A stretch of 7,313 nt of DNA from Anaerolineaceae bacterium UBA5224 (GCA_002409365.1 DHUW01000094.1:20481-27793), one strand, 5' to 3'. Counted from the stretch's first letter, positions 1 to 6,940 are shown. Numbers and translations: made by a program. The notes: generated by a model not told the origin, from the letters alone.

Positions 1-3000
1 CCATAGATCACATCTGCTGCCGATACAGTGTTGCGGTTGTGTGTGATCAGGATGAATTGGGTCTCGCTGGAAAGGTCCTTGATCAACTCGATAAAACGTC
101 CGACATTCGATTCATCCAGCATGGCATCCACTTCATCCAGCACACAAAAAGGTGTCGGAGAGACTTTCAGCAAGGCAAAAACCAGGGCAACTGCTGTCAA
201 ACTGCGTTCACCGCCAGAAAGCAGCACCAATCCTTGTTCTCTCTTCCCCGGAAGCCGGGCTTCAATGTCGATGCCTCCCTCAATCGGCGATTCCGCATCG
301 CCCAAGGCTAGTCTGGCCGAACCGCCATTAAACAATCGTGAGAACATATAGGTAAATTCAGTGCTGACTGCATCGAAAGTTTTCAGGAATTCGGATTTCA
401 TAACCTTATCCAGTTCTTTGATCATCTGTTCAATGTCAGCCAGTGCCGCTGTCAGATCAGCAACCTGGATGTTCAGGCTGTCGTAGCGCTCTTTTACTTC
501 CTGATATTCCTGGTCAGCTTCCATATTGACCGTGCCAATCCGGCGTAATTGGGCTTTTTGCTGTTTGATCGCTTCAGCCAGCTCCTCAGGGATCTCAGCG
601 ATCTCAGGCAGGGTTTCTATTACCATGTCAGGGAATGGCAGAGGTGACGACTGGGTAAATTCTTTTCGATATTCCATTTCGATCAGGCTGAAATCGTCGT
701 CTATCCGCGCTTTCAATGTTTCGAGCCTTTCCTGCTGGTGAGCTAATTCCAATTGATAATGGATAACCTGGCGATCTTTTTCGGTCAAAATCTGTTGATT
801 GCTCGATTCACTTTCTGAATATTGTCGATTTTGCTTCTCAAGTTCCCTTAATACTTCTTGCTCCGGATCAAGCCTGTCGTTTTGGAGAGAAGTGATTTCA
901 TTTTGATCGTGGGTCACACTCTCAGTCAGGGTAGATATCTGTTTCTCGATTTCTTGCAAAGTCTGTTCGTGTTCGTTTATTCGGGACAGGAATGCACTTT
1001 TGCGAACCTTATCTGCTTCCAGACGACGGTCTTCAGCTTTACGCGTTTCCTGCAGATGATTCAGAGATTGCGTTAACATCTGCTTCTCGGTCTGAAGATA
1101 GCGATATTGGTTTTCAATATCCTGCGGCTGAAATTCTGCTCGCTTTTGCTGCATTTCTTTTTTCTGAGCCTGCAGCTTGCCGGTTTTCTCCTGATTTTGT
1201 TTCTCCTGCTGGATAAGTTTCTCGAGGTTCTGCTTGATGTTATCCTCAGATGCTTGGTTTTCATTTTGTTGTCGTTCAATCCAACCTGCTCTGCTGCGAT
1301 TCTTTTCAAGCGAAAGACCGGCTGCCTGCAGTTCTTTAGAAAGGCTGTCGCGAACGGTTTGCTGTCTGTCACGAAGACGCTGATTTGAGCTCATTTTTTC
1401 ATCGAGGTTCTTGATCTTCATGTTCATCTGTTCGATCGCTTTGGCAATTTTTCCCGCAGAAGTAGCTACCTCCTGGAGTTCATCATTCAATTCCCTGACC
1501 AGGCGTGTATAGCTTACCTTGCTGCTTTGGTTGGCCTTGCCGATGATGGTGATTCCATTTTTTAACAAGACTTCTCCCATAAGGGTGACAAAATTCAGGT
1601 CTGAATGCTTTTCGCGGCCGGTAAAAGCAGTTTTGATAGAATCGACGATTACAAAATCGCCCAACAACAGATCAACAACCGGTTGAAGCTCAGTTTCGGT
1701 ATTGACAATCCGGCAGGCGACCACGGCACCTGCCGGGAGATCCATCGATGCGGGCTGTTTTACCGGGAAATTATGGCTCAAAACTGCCACCCGATCCTTC
1801 AGCCTGCTTGAAAAATCCTCCACCAGGTCAGTGCCCAGGCTGCCATCTTTCAAAATAAGTACATCCACAGCTTCACCCAAAGCCGCACTGATGGCGAGTT
1901 CATACTCTTCAGGAACCTCGATATGCGTTGCCAAATCAGTCAACTCGCTTCGAAGTTTTTTCTCACGACTCGATTTGAGCAGGCTTTTGGCGCCCTCTGA
2001 AAACCCTGCCAGACTTTCGCGGCTTTGTTTTATCAGCTCCAGCCGATTTTTTACACGGTTCTTTTCCAGGTCAAGTTTGTGGCTGCTTTGCTGATACCCT
2101 TCCAACTCTTTCGAAATTCTTGCCCGTTCTTCAATTAGTTGTCTGCTCTCATTTTTTAACCCGTTCAAGTCTTCTTCTGCTTGTTTGACTTTTTGAGTCA
2201 ACTCAGTGATCGCGGTCTCAAAACGGACTTTCTCCGTGTCCAGTTCCTGTAAGTTGGACTTGATCCCAGCCTGGTTGGATTGGAGTGTCTGCAGCCGTTC
2301 ACTCATCTCCTGTTTTCGCGATCGGATAACGACAGCTTCCTTTTCCACTTCAATTTGTGCTTCGCGCAGGCGGGATTCTTCTTTGCGTAAGGTGGCTTCT
2401 TGCTCAAGCATCTTTGCTCTGGATTCACTCAGAACCTCAAACTGCTTGCTGACGGTCTCTAACTCTTCATGTGCTTTGGTCTCATCAGTCTGGTGTATCA
2501 GCGAATTGTCTTCAGCCGCCCGGATCACTTCCTCCAGGTTAGCAAGGTCATTCACAACTTGCAGCCGTGCTTTCTCAGCCGCACTTTTCCTCTCGTCCAG
2601 GATCGCCAGGTTCTGGTTATCATTCTGCAGCTTATCGCGTAAATCACGCAATTCGTTCAATAAGGTATTCACCAGGTTGCGCTGTTTCTCGATATCGGTT
2701 CGCAGCATCGTGGCTTCGGATTGCTGTTTTTCAAAGCTCTTTCGGCTCGATTGCCGCTCAAGTTCGGCGGAATCCAGTTGCTGTTGGATCTGGTTAACCT
2801 CTTTCAAGGCTTTAAACCAGTGGTACCCATACCATTCGCGTAAATTTTGTTGCAGTAAATCCTGGACGGTCTTATACTCACCGACTCTGGCTGCCTGTTT
2901 TTCAAGGTTGCGAACCCTCGGTTTAATTTCCGCAATGATATCAAGCGCCCGCTCCAGGTTGTGCTGGGTCGTTTCCAACCGCCGCATTGCCTCTTCTTTA

Positions 3001-3527
3001 CGGCTCTGATACAAACCAATCCCAGCGGCTTCTTCAAATAGTTTGCTGCGTTCATCAGGTCGAATTGAGAGGGCTGTATCAACCAAACCCTGACCAATGA
3101 TCGTATATGTGCGGTCACTCAAGCCGGTTTTTCCAAGCAATTCATTGAAATCTTTTAATCGAACACGCTGGTTATTGATCAGATATTCATTCTTGCCATC
3201 GCGGTAAGCCCGTCGGGTCAAAACCACCTCTGAATAATCGATGGGCAACCACTTGTCTTGGTTATCAAATTTGATCGAAACAGCCGCCATGCCAGCCCGC
3301 GCACGGCTGTCGGATCCGGAATAGATCATATCTTCCGTTTTCTTGGCACGAAGCAAGGAGTACGACTGCTCTCCTAAAACCCAACGTATAGAGTCAGCAA
3401 CGTTCGATTTACCCGATCCGTTCGGTCCAACAATTGCAGTGATCCTGGATGGGAAAACCAGCATGGTTTCTTTTGCGAAGGTTTTGTAACCCTGAAGCTG
3501 CAGACCAGCAAGATTGGACTTGGTCAT
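1..3527 (-). CDS. smc: Chromosome partition protein SMC (3' end outside window)
   Basis: ATPase that, as a homodimer with ScpA and ScpB, extrudes DNA loops and helps individualise and segregate replicated chromosomes. The frame is open from ATG 3527-3525 to the window edge, giving 1175 complete codons. The N-terminal head has Walker A GPNGSGKS (34-41), the LR pair near residue 60, and a Q-loop IIGQG (143-147). A long coiled coil follows, then a hinge at about 525-680, a second coil with the family segment GTVNMEADQEY, the signature LSGGE (1103-1107), Walker B with D1131-E1132, and the switch histidine in ITHNRN (H1163). The last visible residues, AADVIY, belong to the final head strand, so about 20-30 residues are missing. 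A GGGAG ribosome site (3538-3542) lies 10 nt upstream, inside rnc, and start and stop overlap as ATGA, which suggests translational coupling. The hinge lacks some conserved glycines (see findings). Identification is essentially certain. Confidence 0.97.
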   Translation of the reverse strand, partial: MTKSNLAGLQLQGYKTFAKETMLVFPSRITAIVGPNGSGKSNVADSIRWVLGEQSYSLLRAKKTEDMIYSGSDSRARAGMAAVSIKFDNQDKWLPIDYSEVVLTRRAYRDGKNEYLINNQRVRLKDFNELLGKTGLSDRTYTIIGQGLVDTALSIRPDERSKLFEEAAGIGLYQSRKEEAMRRLETTQHNLERALDIIAEIKPRVRNLEKQAARVGEYKTVQDLLQQNLREWYGYHWFKALKEVNQIQQQLDSAELERQSSRKSFEKQQSEATMLRTDIEKQRNLVNTLLNELRDLRDKLQNDNQNLAILDERKSAAEKARLQVVNDLANLEEVIRAAEDNSLIHQTDETKAHEELETVSKQFEVLSESRAKMLEQEATLRKEESRLREAQIEVEKEAVVIRSRKQEMSERLQTLQSNQAGIKSNLQELDTEKVRFETAITELTQKVKQAEEDLNGLKNESRQLIEERARISKELEGYQQSSHKLDLEKNRVKNRLELIKQSRESLAGFSEGAKSLLKSSREKKLRSELTDLATHIEVPEEYELAISAALGEAVDVLILKDGSLGTDLVEDFSSRLKDRVAVLSHNFPVKQPASMDLPAGAVVACRIVNTETELQPVVDLLLGDFVIVDSIKTAFTGREKHSDLNFVTLMGEVLLKNGITIIGKANQSSKVSYTRLVRELNDELQEVATSAGKIAKAIEQMNMKIKNLDEKMSSNQRLRDRQQTVRDSLSKELQAAGLSLEKNRSRAGWIERQQNENQASEDNIKQNLEKLIQQEKQNQEKTGKLQAQKKEMQQKRAEFQPQDIENQYRYLQTEKQMLTQSLNHLQETRKAEDRRLEADKVRKSAFLSRINEHEQTLQEIEKQISTLTESVTHDQNEITSLQNDRLDPEQEVLRELEKQNRQYSESESSNQQILTEKDRQVIHYQLELAHQQERLETLKARIDDDFSLIEMEYRKEFTQSSPLPFPDMVIETLPEIAEIPEELAEAIKQQKAQLRRIGTVNMEADQEYQEVKERYDSLNIQVADLTAALADIEQMIKELDKVMKSEFLKTFDAVSTEFTYMFSRLFNGGSARLALGDAESPIEGGIDIEARLPGKREQGLVLLSGGERSLTAVALVFALLKVSPTPFCVLDEVDAMLDESNVGRFIELIKDLSSETQFILITHNRNTVSAADVIY

Positions 3528-4228
3528 TGGCAGTCAACTCCCAATTTCTTGAGGCTGAGCTGGGCGGCCTCTTTTTCTGCAAGTTGCTTCGAAGATCCTC
3601 TGCCCTGAGCGATTTTTTGATTGTTGATCATCGCCACCACAACAAAACGCTTATCGTGGTCAGGTCCATACTCATCAACCAAAACATAGTTGGGTGCCGG
3701 AAAACCCTGGGCTTGTGCCCATTCCTGGAAGCGGCTCTTGACGTCTTCTTCCGAATGAGAGCGGAGAATCTCTTCAGATTCTGATTCAAGCAGTGGAATG
3801 ATCAAGTCTTTGACAGTTTGCAACCCGTTTTCCAGGTAGATAGCAGCAATGAGTGCTTCAAACGAATCACACAAGATCGCATCCCTGTCGCGCCCGCCGG
3901 CGTTTGCCTCTCCCCGCCCAACCAACAAAGCTGGACCGAGTTCAATCTTCCTGGCGAACGAAGAAAGTTGCTGGGTATGCACAAGAGCGGCGCGTACTTT
4001 GGTCAGAAAACCTTCGTCCTTTTCAGGAAAGTTATTGTAAAGCCACTCGGCGACAATGAAACCAAGGATGGAATCGCCTAAAAACTCAAGGCGTTCATTA
4101 TCTTCGAGCACTTCTTTATTCTCATTCAAATAAGAACGATGGGTCAATGCTCTCGTGAGCATAAAAATATTATCGAAATTCTTGGGTAAGTGCTCCCGCA
4201 AATTCACCAAGGCATCTGGTTCAATCAT
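3524..4228 (-). CDS. rnc: Ribonuclease III
   Basis: Mg2+-dependent endonuclease that cuts double-stranded RNA, typically maturing rRNA precursors and processing or degrading structured mRNAs. From the chosen start it is 234 aa, normal for the family. Counted from an upstream in-frame ATG at 4264, the signature NERLEFLGDS is at 56-65. The four expected catalytic acids are E60, D64, D133 and E136, the last two in CDSFEALIAAIYL. A double-stranded-RNA-binding domain follows at about 174-241, ending in the basic GSSKQLAEKEAAQ segment. I prefer ATG 4228-4226 because AGGGAG lies 5 nt upstream of it. The upstream ATG 4264 has its AGAGG abutting the codon and falls in the loop of a predicted hairpin. 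The gene follows the PLP-enzyme gene by 76 nt and overlaps smc by 4 nt. An rnc-smc order is common in bacteria. Confidence 0.96.
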   Translation of the reverse strand: MIEPDALVNLREHLPKNFDNIFMLTRALTHRSYLNENKEVLEDNERLEFLGDSILGFIVAEWLYNNFPEKDEGFLTKVRAALVHTQQLSSFARKIELGPALLVGRGEANAGGRDRDAILCDSFEALIAAIYLENGLQTVKDLIIPLLESESEEILRSHSEEDVKSRFQEWAQAQGFPAPNYVLVDEYGPDHDKRFVVVAMINNQKIAQGRGSSKQLAEKEAAQLSLKKLGVDCQ

Positions 4229-4233
4229 GACTT

Positions 4234-4239
4234 CTCCCT
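4234..4239 (-). promoter_or_regulatory. Ribosome binding site deciding the rnc start
   Basis: Read on the minus strand, AGGGAG lies here with a 5-nt spacer before ATG 4228. It sits just 3' of the leader hairpin and outside its stem, so it would stay accessible when the hairpin folds. It is the main reason for choosing the shorter RNase III start. Confidence 0.7.
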
Positions 4240-4243
4240 GTTG

Positions 4244-4298
4244 AACCGCCGATTCGTTTAGCATCCTCTTTCGAACAATATCAAACGAATCTGCAGTT
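4244..4298 (-). promoter_or_regulatory. Hairpin in the rnc leader, candidate RNase III autoregulatory site
   Basis: In the transcript, bases 4298-4283 pair with 4259-4244. The inner arms GATTCGTTT and AAACGAATC are perfectly complementary over 9 bp. After one A-G mismatch (4292/4250) six more positions pair (C-G, G-C, U-G, C-G, A-U, A-U), giving 15 pairs in 16 positions around a 23-nt loop. A further G-U pair could extend the stem inward. It begins 6 nt after the PLP-enzyme stop and ends just before the rnc ribosome site. No U-run follows, so it is not an intrinsic terminator. RNase III genes in E. coli and Streptomyces are known to be controlled by cleavage of their own mRNA, which makes the same role plausible here. 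Pairing is seen; function is inferred. Confidence 0.6.
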
Positions 4299-4304
4299 TA
4301 TTTT

Positions 4305-5408
4305 CTATTTGTTTTCTCTATATTTTAGTCCATTACCGCTAAAAATTAAAACATTAATTCCATCGTCGTGGGGATTGGGTCTGCCTGTCTCTGCCATCAT
4401 CTTCAATCCTGCATACACCAAGGCAGAGGTCGGCTCAACGTAGACTCCCATCCTGGCAAGCTCCAGTCGTACGGGGTCGATATCTTTCTCGGGAATCGCC
4501 AATAAGTTATCCTGACCAGGAACCAGTTCTCTTAAAATTTCTTCTCCTCTGGCTGGCTTCTCCACCATGGTACCTTCTGCCAGGCTTGACAGGTTGCCAG
4601 GGGTAAAAGGTTGCTTTTGCCAGGCTGAGACCAGCGGCGCACAGCGTTCTGGTTGAACCCCGATCATACCGGGTCTTGAGGTAACGCCCAGATATTTGCA
4701 GATGGCTTTGAAGCCAAGCAACACGCCAAAAAACAAAGAGCCATGCCCTATTGGACAATATACCCTGGCAGGCAATTCTCCTAATTGCTCGAAAATTTCG
4801 AAAGCAATGGTGGCATAACCCGCCAAACCAAATGGCAGCATGGCATGACTGGCATAGACAACACCACCCTTCTCAAGCTCAGCCAGGGCGGCCTGGTGGG
4901 CATTTTCCCGCACGCCTGCAATCGGACGGACCCTTGCGCCAGTAGCGATGATTTGTTCCAATTTTGTTCCAGTAGTACCTTCCGGGATGAAGATCTGGCT
5001 CTCGATCCCAAAACCGGCTGAATAAAGTGCCAATGAAGCGCCAGCGTTTCCAGAGGAATCTTCGACCACGTTGCGAATTCCCCGTGCTTTCAAAAAACTG
5101 GTGACAATCGCAGAATTGCGGTCCTTGAAGGATCCACTGGGATTCAAACTTTCCAGCTTGGCATAAAATTGAGTATTCCAGGCTTCGCGCTTAACCAGGG
5201 CTGTCTGACCCTCGCCTAGATAACACACCGGATTCTTACCTATCCCCATCATTTTCTGATAAGCCCACATCCCGGGAAGATCGACTTTGCTTATCGGGTC
5301 GTAAGCCAGATCGACTATCGTAAAATTTCCTCCACACGTAGGGCAAAGATAAGGGAGCCTTTCAGATGGATATTCCTGACCACAATCAACACACACAAAT
5401 CTTGCCAT
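4305..5408 (-). CDS. Threonine synthase-like PLP-dependent enzyme with N-terminal zinc ribbon
   Basis: A 367-aa cytosolic PLP enzyme of fold type II. The N-terminus carries a four-cysteine zinc ribbon (C6, C9, C22, C25 in CVDCG and CPTCGG), common in threonine synthases and a few relatives. The Schiff-base lysine is K95 in NPSGSFKDR, the cofactor-contacting loop SSGNAG is at 118-123, the phosphate-binding loop is GHGS at 221-224, and the C-terminal SGNGLK (357-362) should place S357 near the pyridine nitrogen. VEPTSA near 324-329 also fits threonine synthase, which converts O-phosphohomoserine to threonine and phosphate. The phosphate loop and C-terminal motif differ from classical ThrC (GNAGN, TGHGLK), so another beta-replacement or lyase activity is possible. 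The start is supported by GAGG 5 nt upstream of ATG 5408. No other threonine genes are nearby. It is the first gene of the likely operon with rnc and smc. Confidence 0.8.
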   Translation of the reverse strand: MARFVCVDCGQEYPSERLPYLCPTCGGNFTIVDLAYDPISKVDLPGMWAYQKMMGIGKNPVCYLGEGQTALVKREAWNTQFYAKLESLNPSGSFKDRNSAIVTSFLKARGIRNVVEDSSGNAGASLALYSAGFGIESQIFIPEGTTGTKLEQIIATGARVRPIAGVRENAHQAALAELEKGGVVYASHAMLPFGLAGYATIAFEIFEQLGELPARVYCPIGHGSLFFGVLLGFKAICKYLGVTSRPGMIGVQPERCAPLVSAWQKQPFTPGNLSSLAEGTMVEKPARGEEILRELVPGQDNLLAIPEKDIDPVRLELARMGVYVEPTSALVYAGLKMMAETGRPNPHDDGINVLIFSGNGLKYRENK

Positions 5409-5429
5409 AGAAACCTCAACTTTGAGTTA

Positions 5430-5435
5430 AGTATA
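5430..5435 (-). promoter_or_regulatory. Possible -10 element for the PLP enzyme-rnc-smc operon
   Basis: On the minus strand this reads TATACT, one base from consensus. It would start transcription about 15 nt before ATG 5408, leaving room for the GAGG ribosome site. I see no convincing -35 at 16-18 bp, so this is a weak call. The box touches one arm of a 9-bp inverted repeat. Confidence 0.3.
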
Positions 5436-5484
5436 CCTGCAAGTGTTTCTCGAGCTCGTAGGAACAGCCGCAGAATTGCAGGTA
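5434..5484. repeat. Inverted repeat TACCTGCAA / TTGCAGGTA upstream of the PLP enzyme
   Basis: TACCTGCAA at 5434-5442 and its exact reverse complement TTGCAGGTA at 5476-5484 are separated by 33 nt. The spacer holds an 8-bp palindrome, CGAGCTCG (5451-5458). The proximal arm overlaps the candidate minus-strand -10 box. It could be a paired operator, or a leader hairpin if transcription starts further upstream. No U-run follows, so a terminator is unlikely. Confidence 0.4.
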
Positions 5485-5600
5485 CAAATGTGCTTCTGTG
5501 GCAATCAACAAGCAAATTTTACGTCTGCAAAATCTCCAGCATAATTTTGGAAAGAACAATCGCCTCAGAAAAAAATCTCAACAAAACCCCAAGATTATCT

Positions 5601-5615
5601 AAAACAAATTGTTTT
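5601..5615. promoter_or_regulatory. 15-bp palindrome, possible operator in the divergent region
   Basis: AAAACAA (5601-5607) and TTGTTTT (5609-5615) are perfect reverse complements around a single central A. The element ends 27 bp upstream of the scpA TATAAT box and lies in an AT-rich stretch, so chance is a real alternative. Its size and placement fit a dimeric repressor or activator site acting on scpA or on both divergent operons. Confidence 0.3.
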
Positions 5616-5642
5616 TGAACTAATTTTTCTTCATCGCTCGAC

Positions 5643-5648
5643 TATAAT
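5643..5648 (+). promoter_or_regulatory. Consensus -10 box of scpA, probably a leaderless promoter
   Basis: A perfect TATAAT ends 6 bp before ATG 5655, so the expected transcription start coincides with the A of the start codon. No Shine-Dalgarno-like sequence precedes the ATG. No good -35 is found at 16-18 bp; the nearest TTGA-type match, TTGAAC (5615-5620), is 22 bp away. Confidence 0.6.
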
Positions 5649-5654
5649 TGAACC

Positions 5655-6431
5655 ATGGCAAAACTCTGGCTGCACCAATCTGATTCCTACGAGATCACTA
5701 CCGAGGTCTATTCGGGTCCACTCGACCTGCTGCTGGACTTGATCCAAAAAGCAGAGCTGGATATCAGCAAACTGGCGCTTGCCCAGGTGACCGACCAGTT
5801 TTTAGAGTTTATTGAAGAAAATAAGGATGCTGATTCGGATTATCTTTCTGAGTTTCTGATCATCGCTGCCAGGTTGGTTCAGGTCAAATCAGAAGCATTG
5901 TTGCCCCGTCCGCCAGTACGAGGTGAAGACGAAGAAGATATTGGCGAAACTCTCGCCAGGCAGCTGATCGTTTATCGGGAGATCAAAAAAACCACCGAAT
6001 GGCTTTCTGACCGCATAGACCGTAATTTGCGCAATCACCTCCATATTCCCCGCACCTATCCGGTTAATGTCCAGCTGGACCTCGAAGGTTTGGCTATCGA
6101 TGACCTGATATTGGCGCTCGAAAACCTCGCCAGCAGGCAGCCGGTCCTCCAGGATGGCGCTCTGATCACCATCCCGAAGTTCACGCTCAAGAAAAAAGTG
6201 GAAGAGATCCTCCATGTTTTGCGAGCAGATCAAAAGAGCAGCTTCTCGGAAATATTGGGTGAAAGCCGTGACCGCCTTCAAGCAATCGTTGTCTTTCTCG
6301 CGATCCTGGAATTGGTCAAGCAACGCTTGATCACCACTGAACAGACCATAAATTTTGGAGATATCATCTTGTTCCCGGAACAGGATTTGTTTGAAACAGA
6401 TGAGACAGAACTGCAAATTGACGAGCTTTAG
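5655..6431 (+). CDS. scpA: Segregation and condensation protein A (kleisin ScpA)
   Basis: Kleisin subunit that bridges the two heads of an SMC dimer and recruits ScpB; the complex acts on the nucleoid. The 258-aa length is typical. The N-terminal SMC-neck-binding part contains the family motif GPLDLLLDLI (21-30), then AARLVQVKSEALLP (71-84). An acidic linker GEDEEDIGE (90-98) and the middle segment follow. The C-terminal winged-helix domain, which contacts the SMC head, includes FLAILELVKQ (214-223) and ends acidic. ATG 5655 is the only credible start: no other Met codon lies between it and the conserved motif. It is divergent from the operon containing smc and is followed 62 nt later by an unrelated membrane-protein gene rather than the usual scpB. 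Confidence 0.95.
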   Translation: MAKLWLHQSDSYEITTEVYSGPLDLLLDLIQKAELDISKLALAQVTDQFLEFIEENKDADSDYLSEFLIIAARLVQVKSEALLPRPPVRGEDEEDIGETLARQLIVYREIKKTTEWLSDRIDRNLRNHLHIPRTYPVNVQLDLEGLAIDDLILALENLASRQPVLQDGALITIPKFTLKKKVEEILHVLRADQKSSFSEILGESRDRLQAIVVFLAILELVKQRLITTEQTINFGDIILFPEQDLFETDETELQIDEL

Positions 6432-6440
6432 CGTTTATAC

Positions 6441-6472
6441 ATTTATCAGTATTCCTCTACATACTGTTATAT
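6441..6472. repeat. Imperfect dyad just upstream of the DUF948-like gene's -10 box
   Basis: TATCAGTAT (6444-6452) and ATACTGTTA (6461-6469) are inverted repeats matching at 8 of 9 positions, with an 8-bp spacer. Outer bases 6441-6442 and 6471-6472 also pair. The dyad occupies the place where a -35 element would be, so it may be a regulator site. It is short and AT-rich, hence the low confidence. Confidence 0.3.
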
Positions 6473-6475
6473 AAT
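6470..6475 (+). promoter_or_regulatory. -10 box for the DUF948-like / YtxH-like operon
   Basis: A perfect TATAAT would start transcription near 6482, giving a leader of about 12 nt that still contains an AGAGG ribosome site (6483-6487) 6 nt before ATG 6494. No recognisable -35 is seen at the normal distance. It implies a separate promoter for the two small genes after scpA. Confidence 0.5.
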
Positions 6476-6493
6476 GACTTCCAGAGGCGATAT

Positions 6494-6940
6494 ATGACTG
6501 AAGAATCAACACCGAAATTGCTAACTACCACTGCACCAGCCGAATTGGAAGGAATGCCCAAAAAAGGCGAGAACAAAGCAACTGTTGCCGTAGTAATTAT
6601 TGCGGTAATTGTCTTGGCAATTATTGCTGGGATCGTTGTTCTGGCATTCCAGGATGCCGGCACAGTCAGTATAGTGAGAGATATTTTCATTATTCTGATG
6701 GCTTTGATGATGTTCGTGATTGGAATTGCTCTTGTTGTACTGATTGTTCAACTTGCCGACCTTACTAATTTACTTAAAAATGAAGTTAAACCAATCATTA
6801 ACTCGACTAACGATACTGTAAATACGCTCAAAGGAACCGTAAGATTCATGAGCGATAATCTCACCGAACCGGTGATCAAATTGAACGAATCCCTGGCAAG
6901 TATGAAGAAAATTGCCGAGCTGTTTCGTTTTAAAAAGTAA
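6494..6940 (+). CDS. Small two-helix membrane protein with DUF948-like C-terminal tail
   Basis: A 148-aa protein of unproven function. An N-terminal polar tail of about 28 residues (rich in T, P, K, E) precedes two strongly hydrophobic segments at about 30-52 and 59-87, with a short polar turn (QDAGT) between them. Both ends should face the cytoplasm. The rest (about 88-148) is an amphipathic helical stretch with evenly spaced hydrophobic residues and a basic end (FRFKK). The tail and the adjacent YtxH-like gene recall the YtxG (DUF948)-YtxH pair of Bacillus subtilis, but typical DUF948 proteins have one N-terminal helix, so membership is tentative. The start has AGAGG 6 nt upstream and its own TATAAT box. 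The next gene begins 25 nt after its stop, so the two are likely co-transcribed. Confidence 0.85.
   Translation: MTEESTPKLLTTTAPAELEGMPKKGENKATVAVVIIAVIVLAIIAGIVVLAFQDAGTVSIVRDIFIILMALMMFVIGIALVVLIVQLADLTNLLKNEVKPIINSTNDTVNTLKGTVRFMSDNLTEPVIKLNESLASMKKIAELFRFKK

Noticed and set aside
2206..3009. Open frame of 267 codons on the plus strand
   Set aside because: It lies opposite the smc coiled coil and encodes a Ser/Arg/Cys-rich low-quality protein, as expected from the antisense of such a gene; no domain is recognisable.
4229..4264. Longer RNase III start at ATG 4264
   Set aside because: Its purine run touches the ATG with no spacer and it sits in the loop of the leader hairpin, whereas ATG 4228 has a well-spaced AGGGAG.
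4244..4298. Intrinsic terminator between the PLP enzyme and rnc
   Set aside because: The stem is not followed by a U-run, the loop is long, and the downstream gene starts within 20 nt.
5409..5654. T-box or other amino-acid riboswitch ahead of the threonine synthase-like gene
   Set aside because: I found no T-box consensus, specifier loop or terminator/antiterminator pair on the minus strand; the likely leader is very short.
5889..6416. Open frame of 175 codons on the minus strand inside scpA
   Set aside because: It is antisense to a clearly real ScpA, has no recognisable domain and no convincing promoter or ribosome site.
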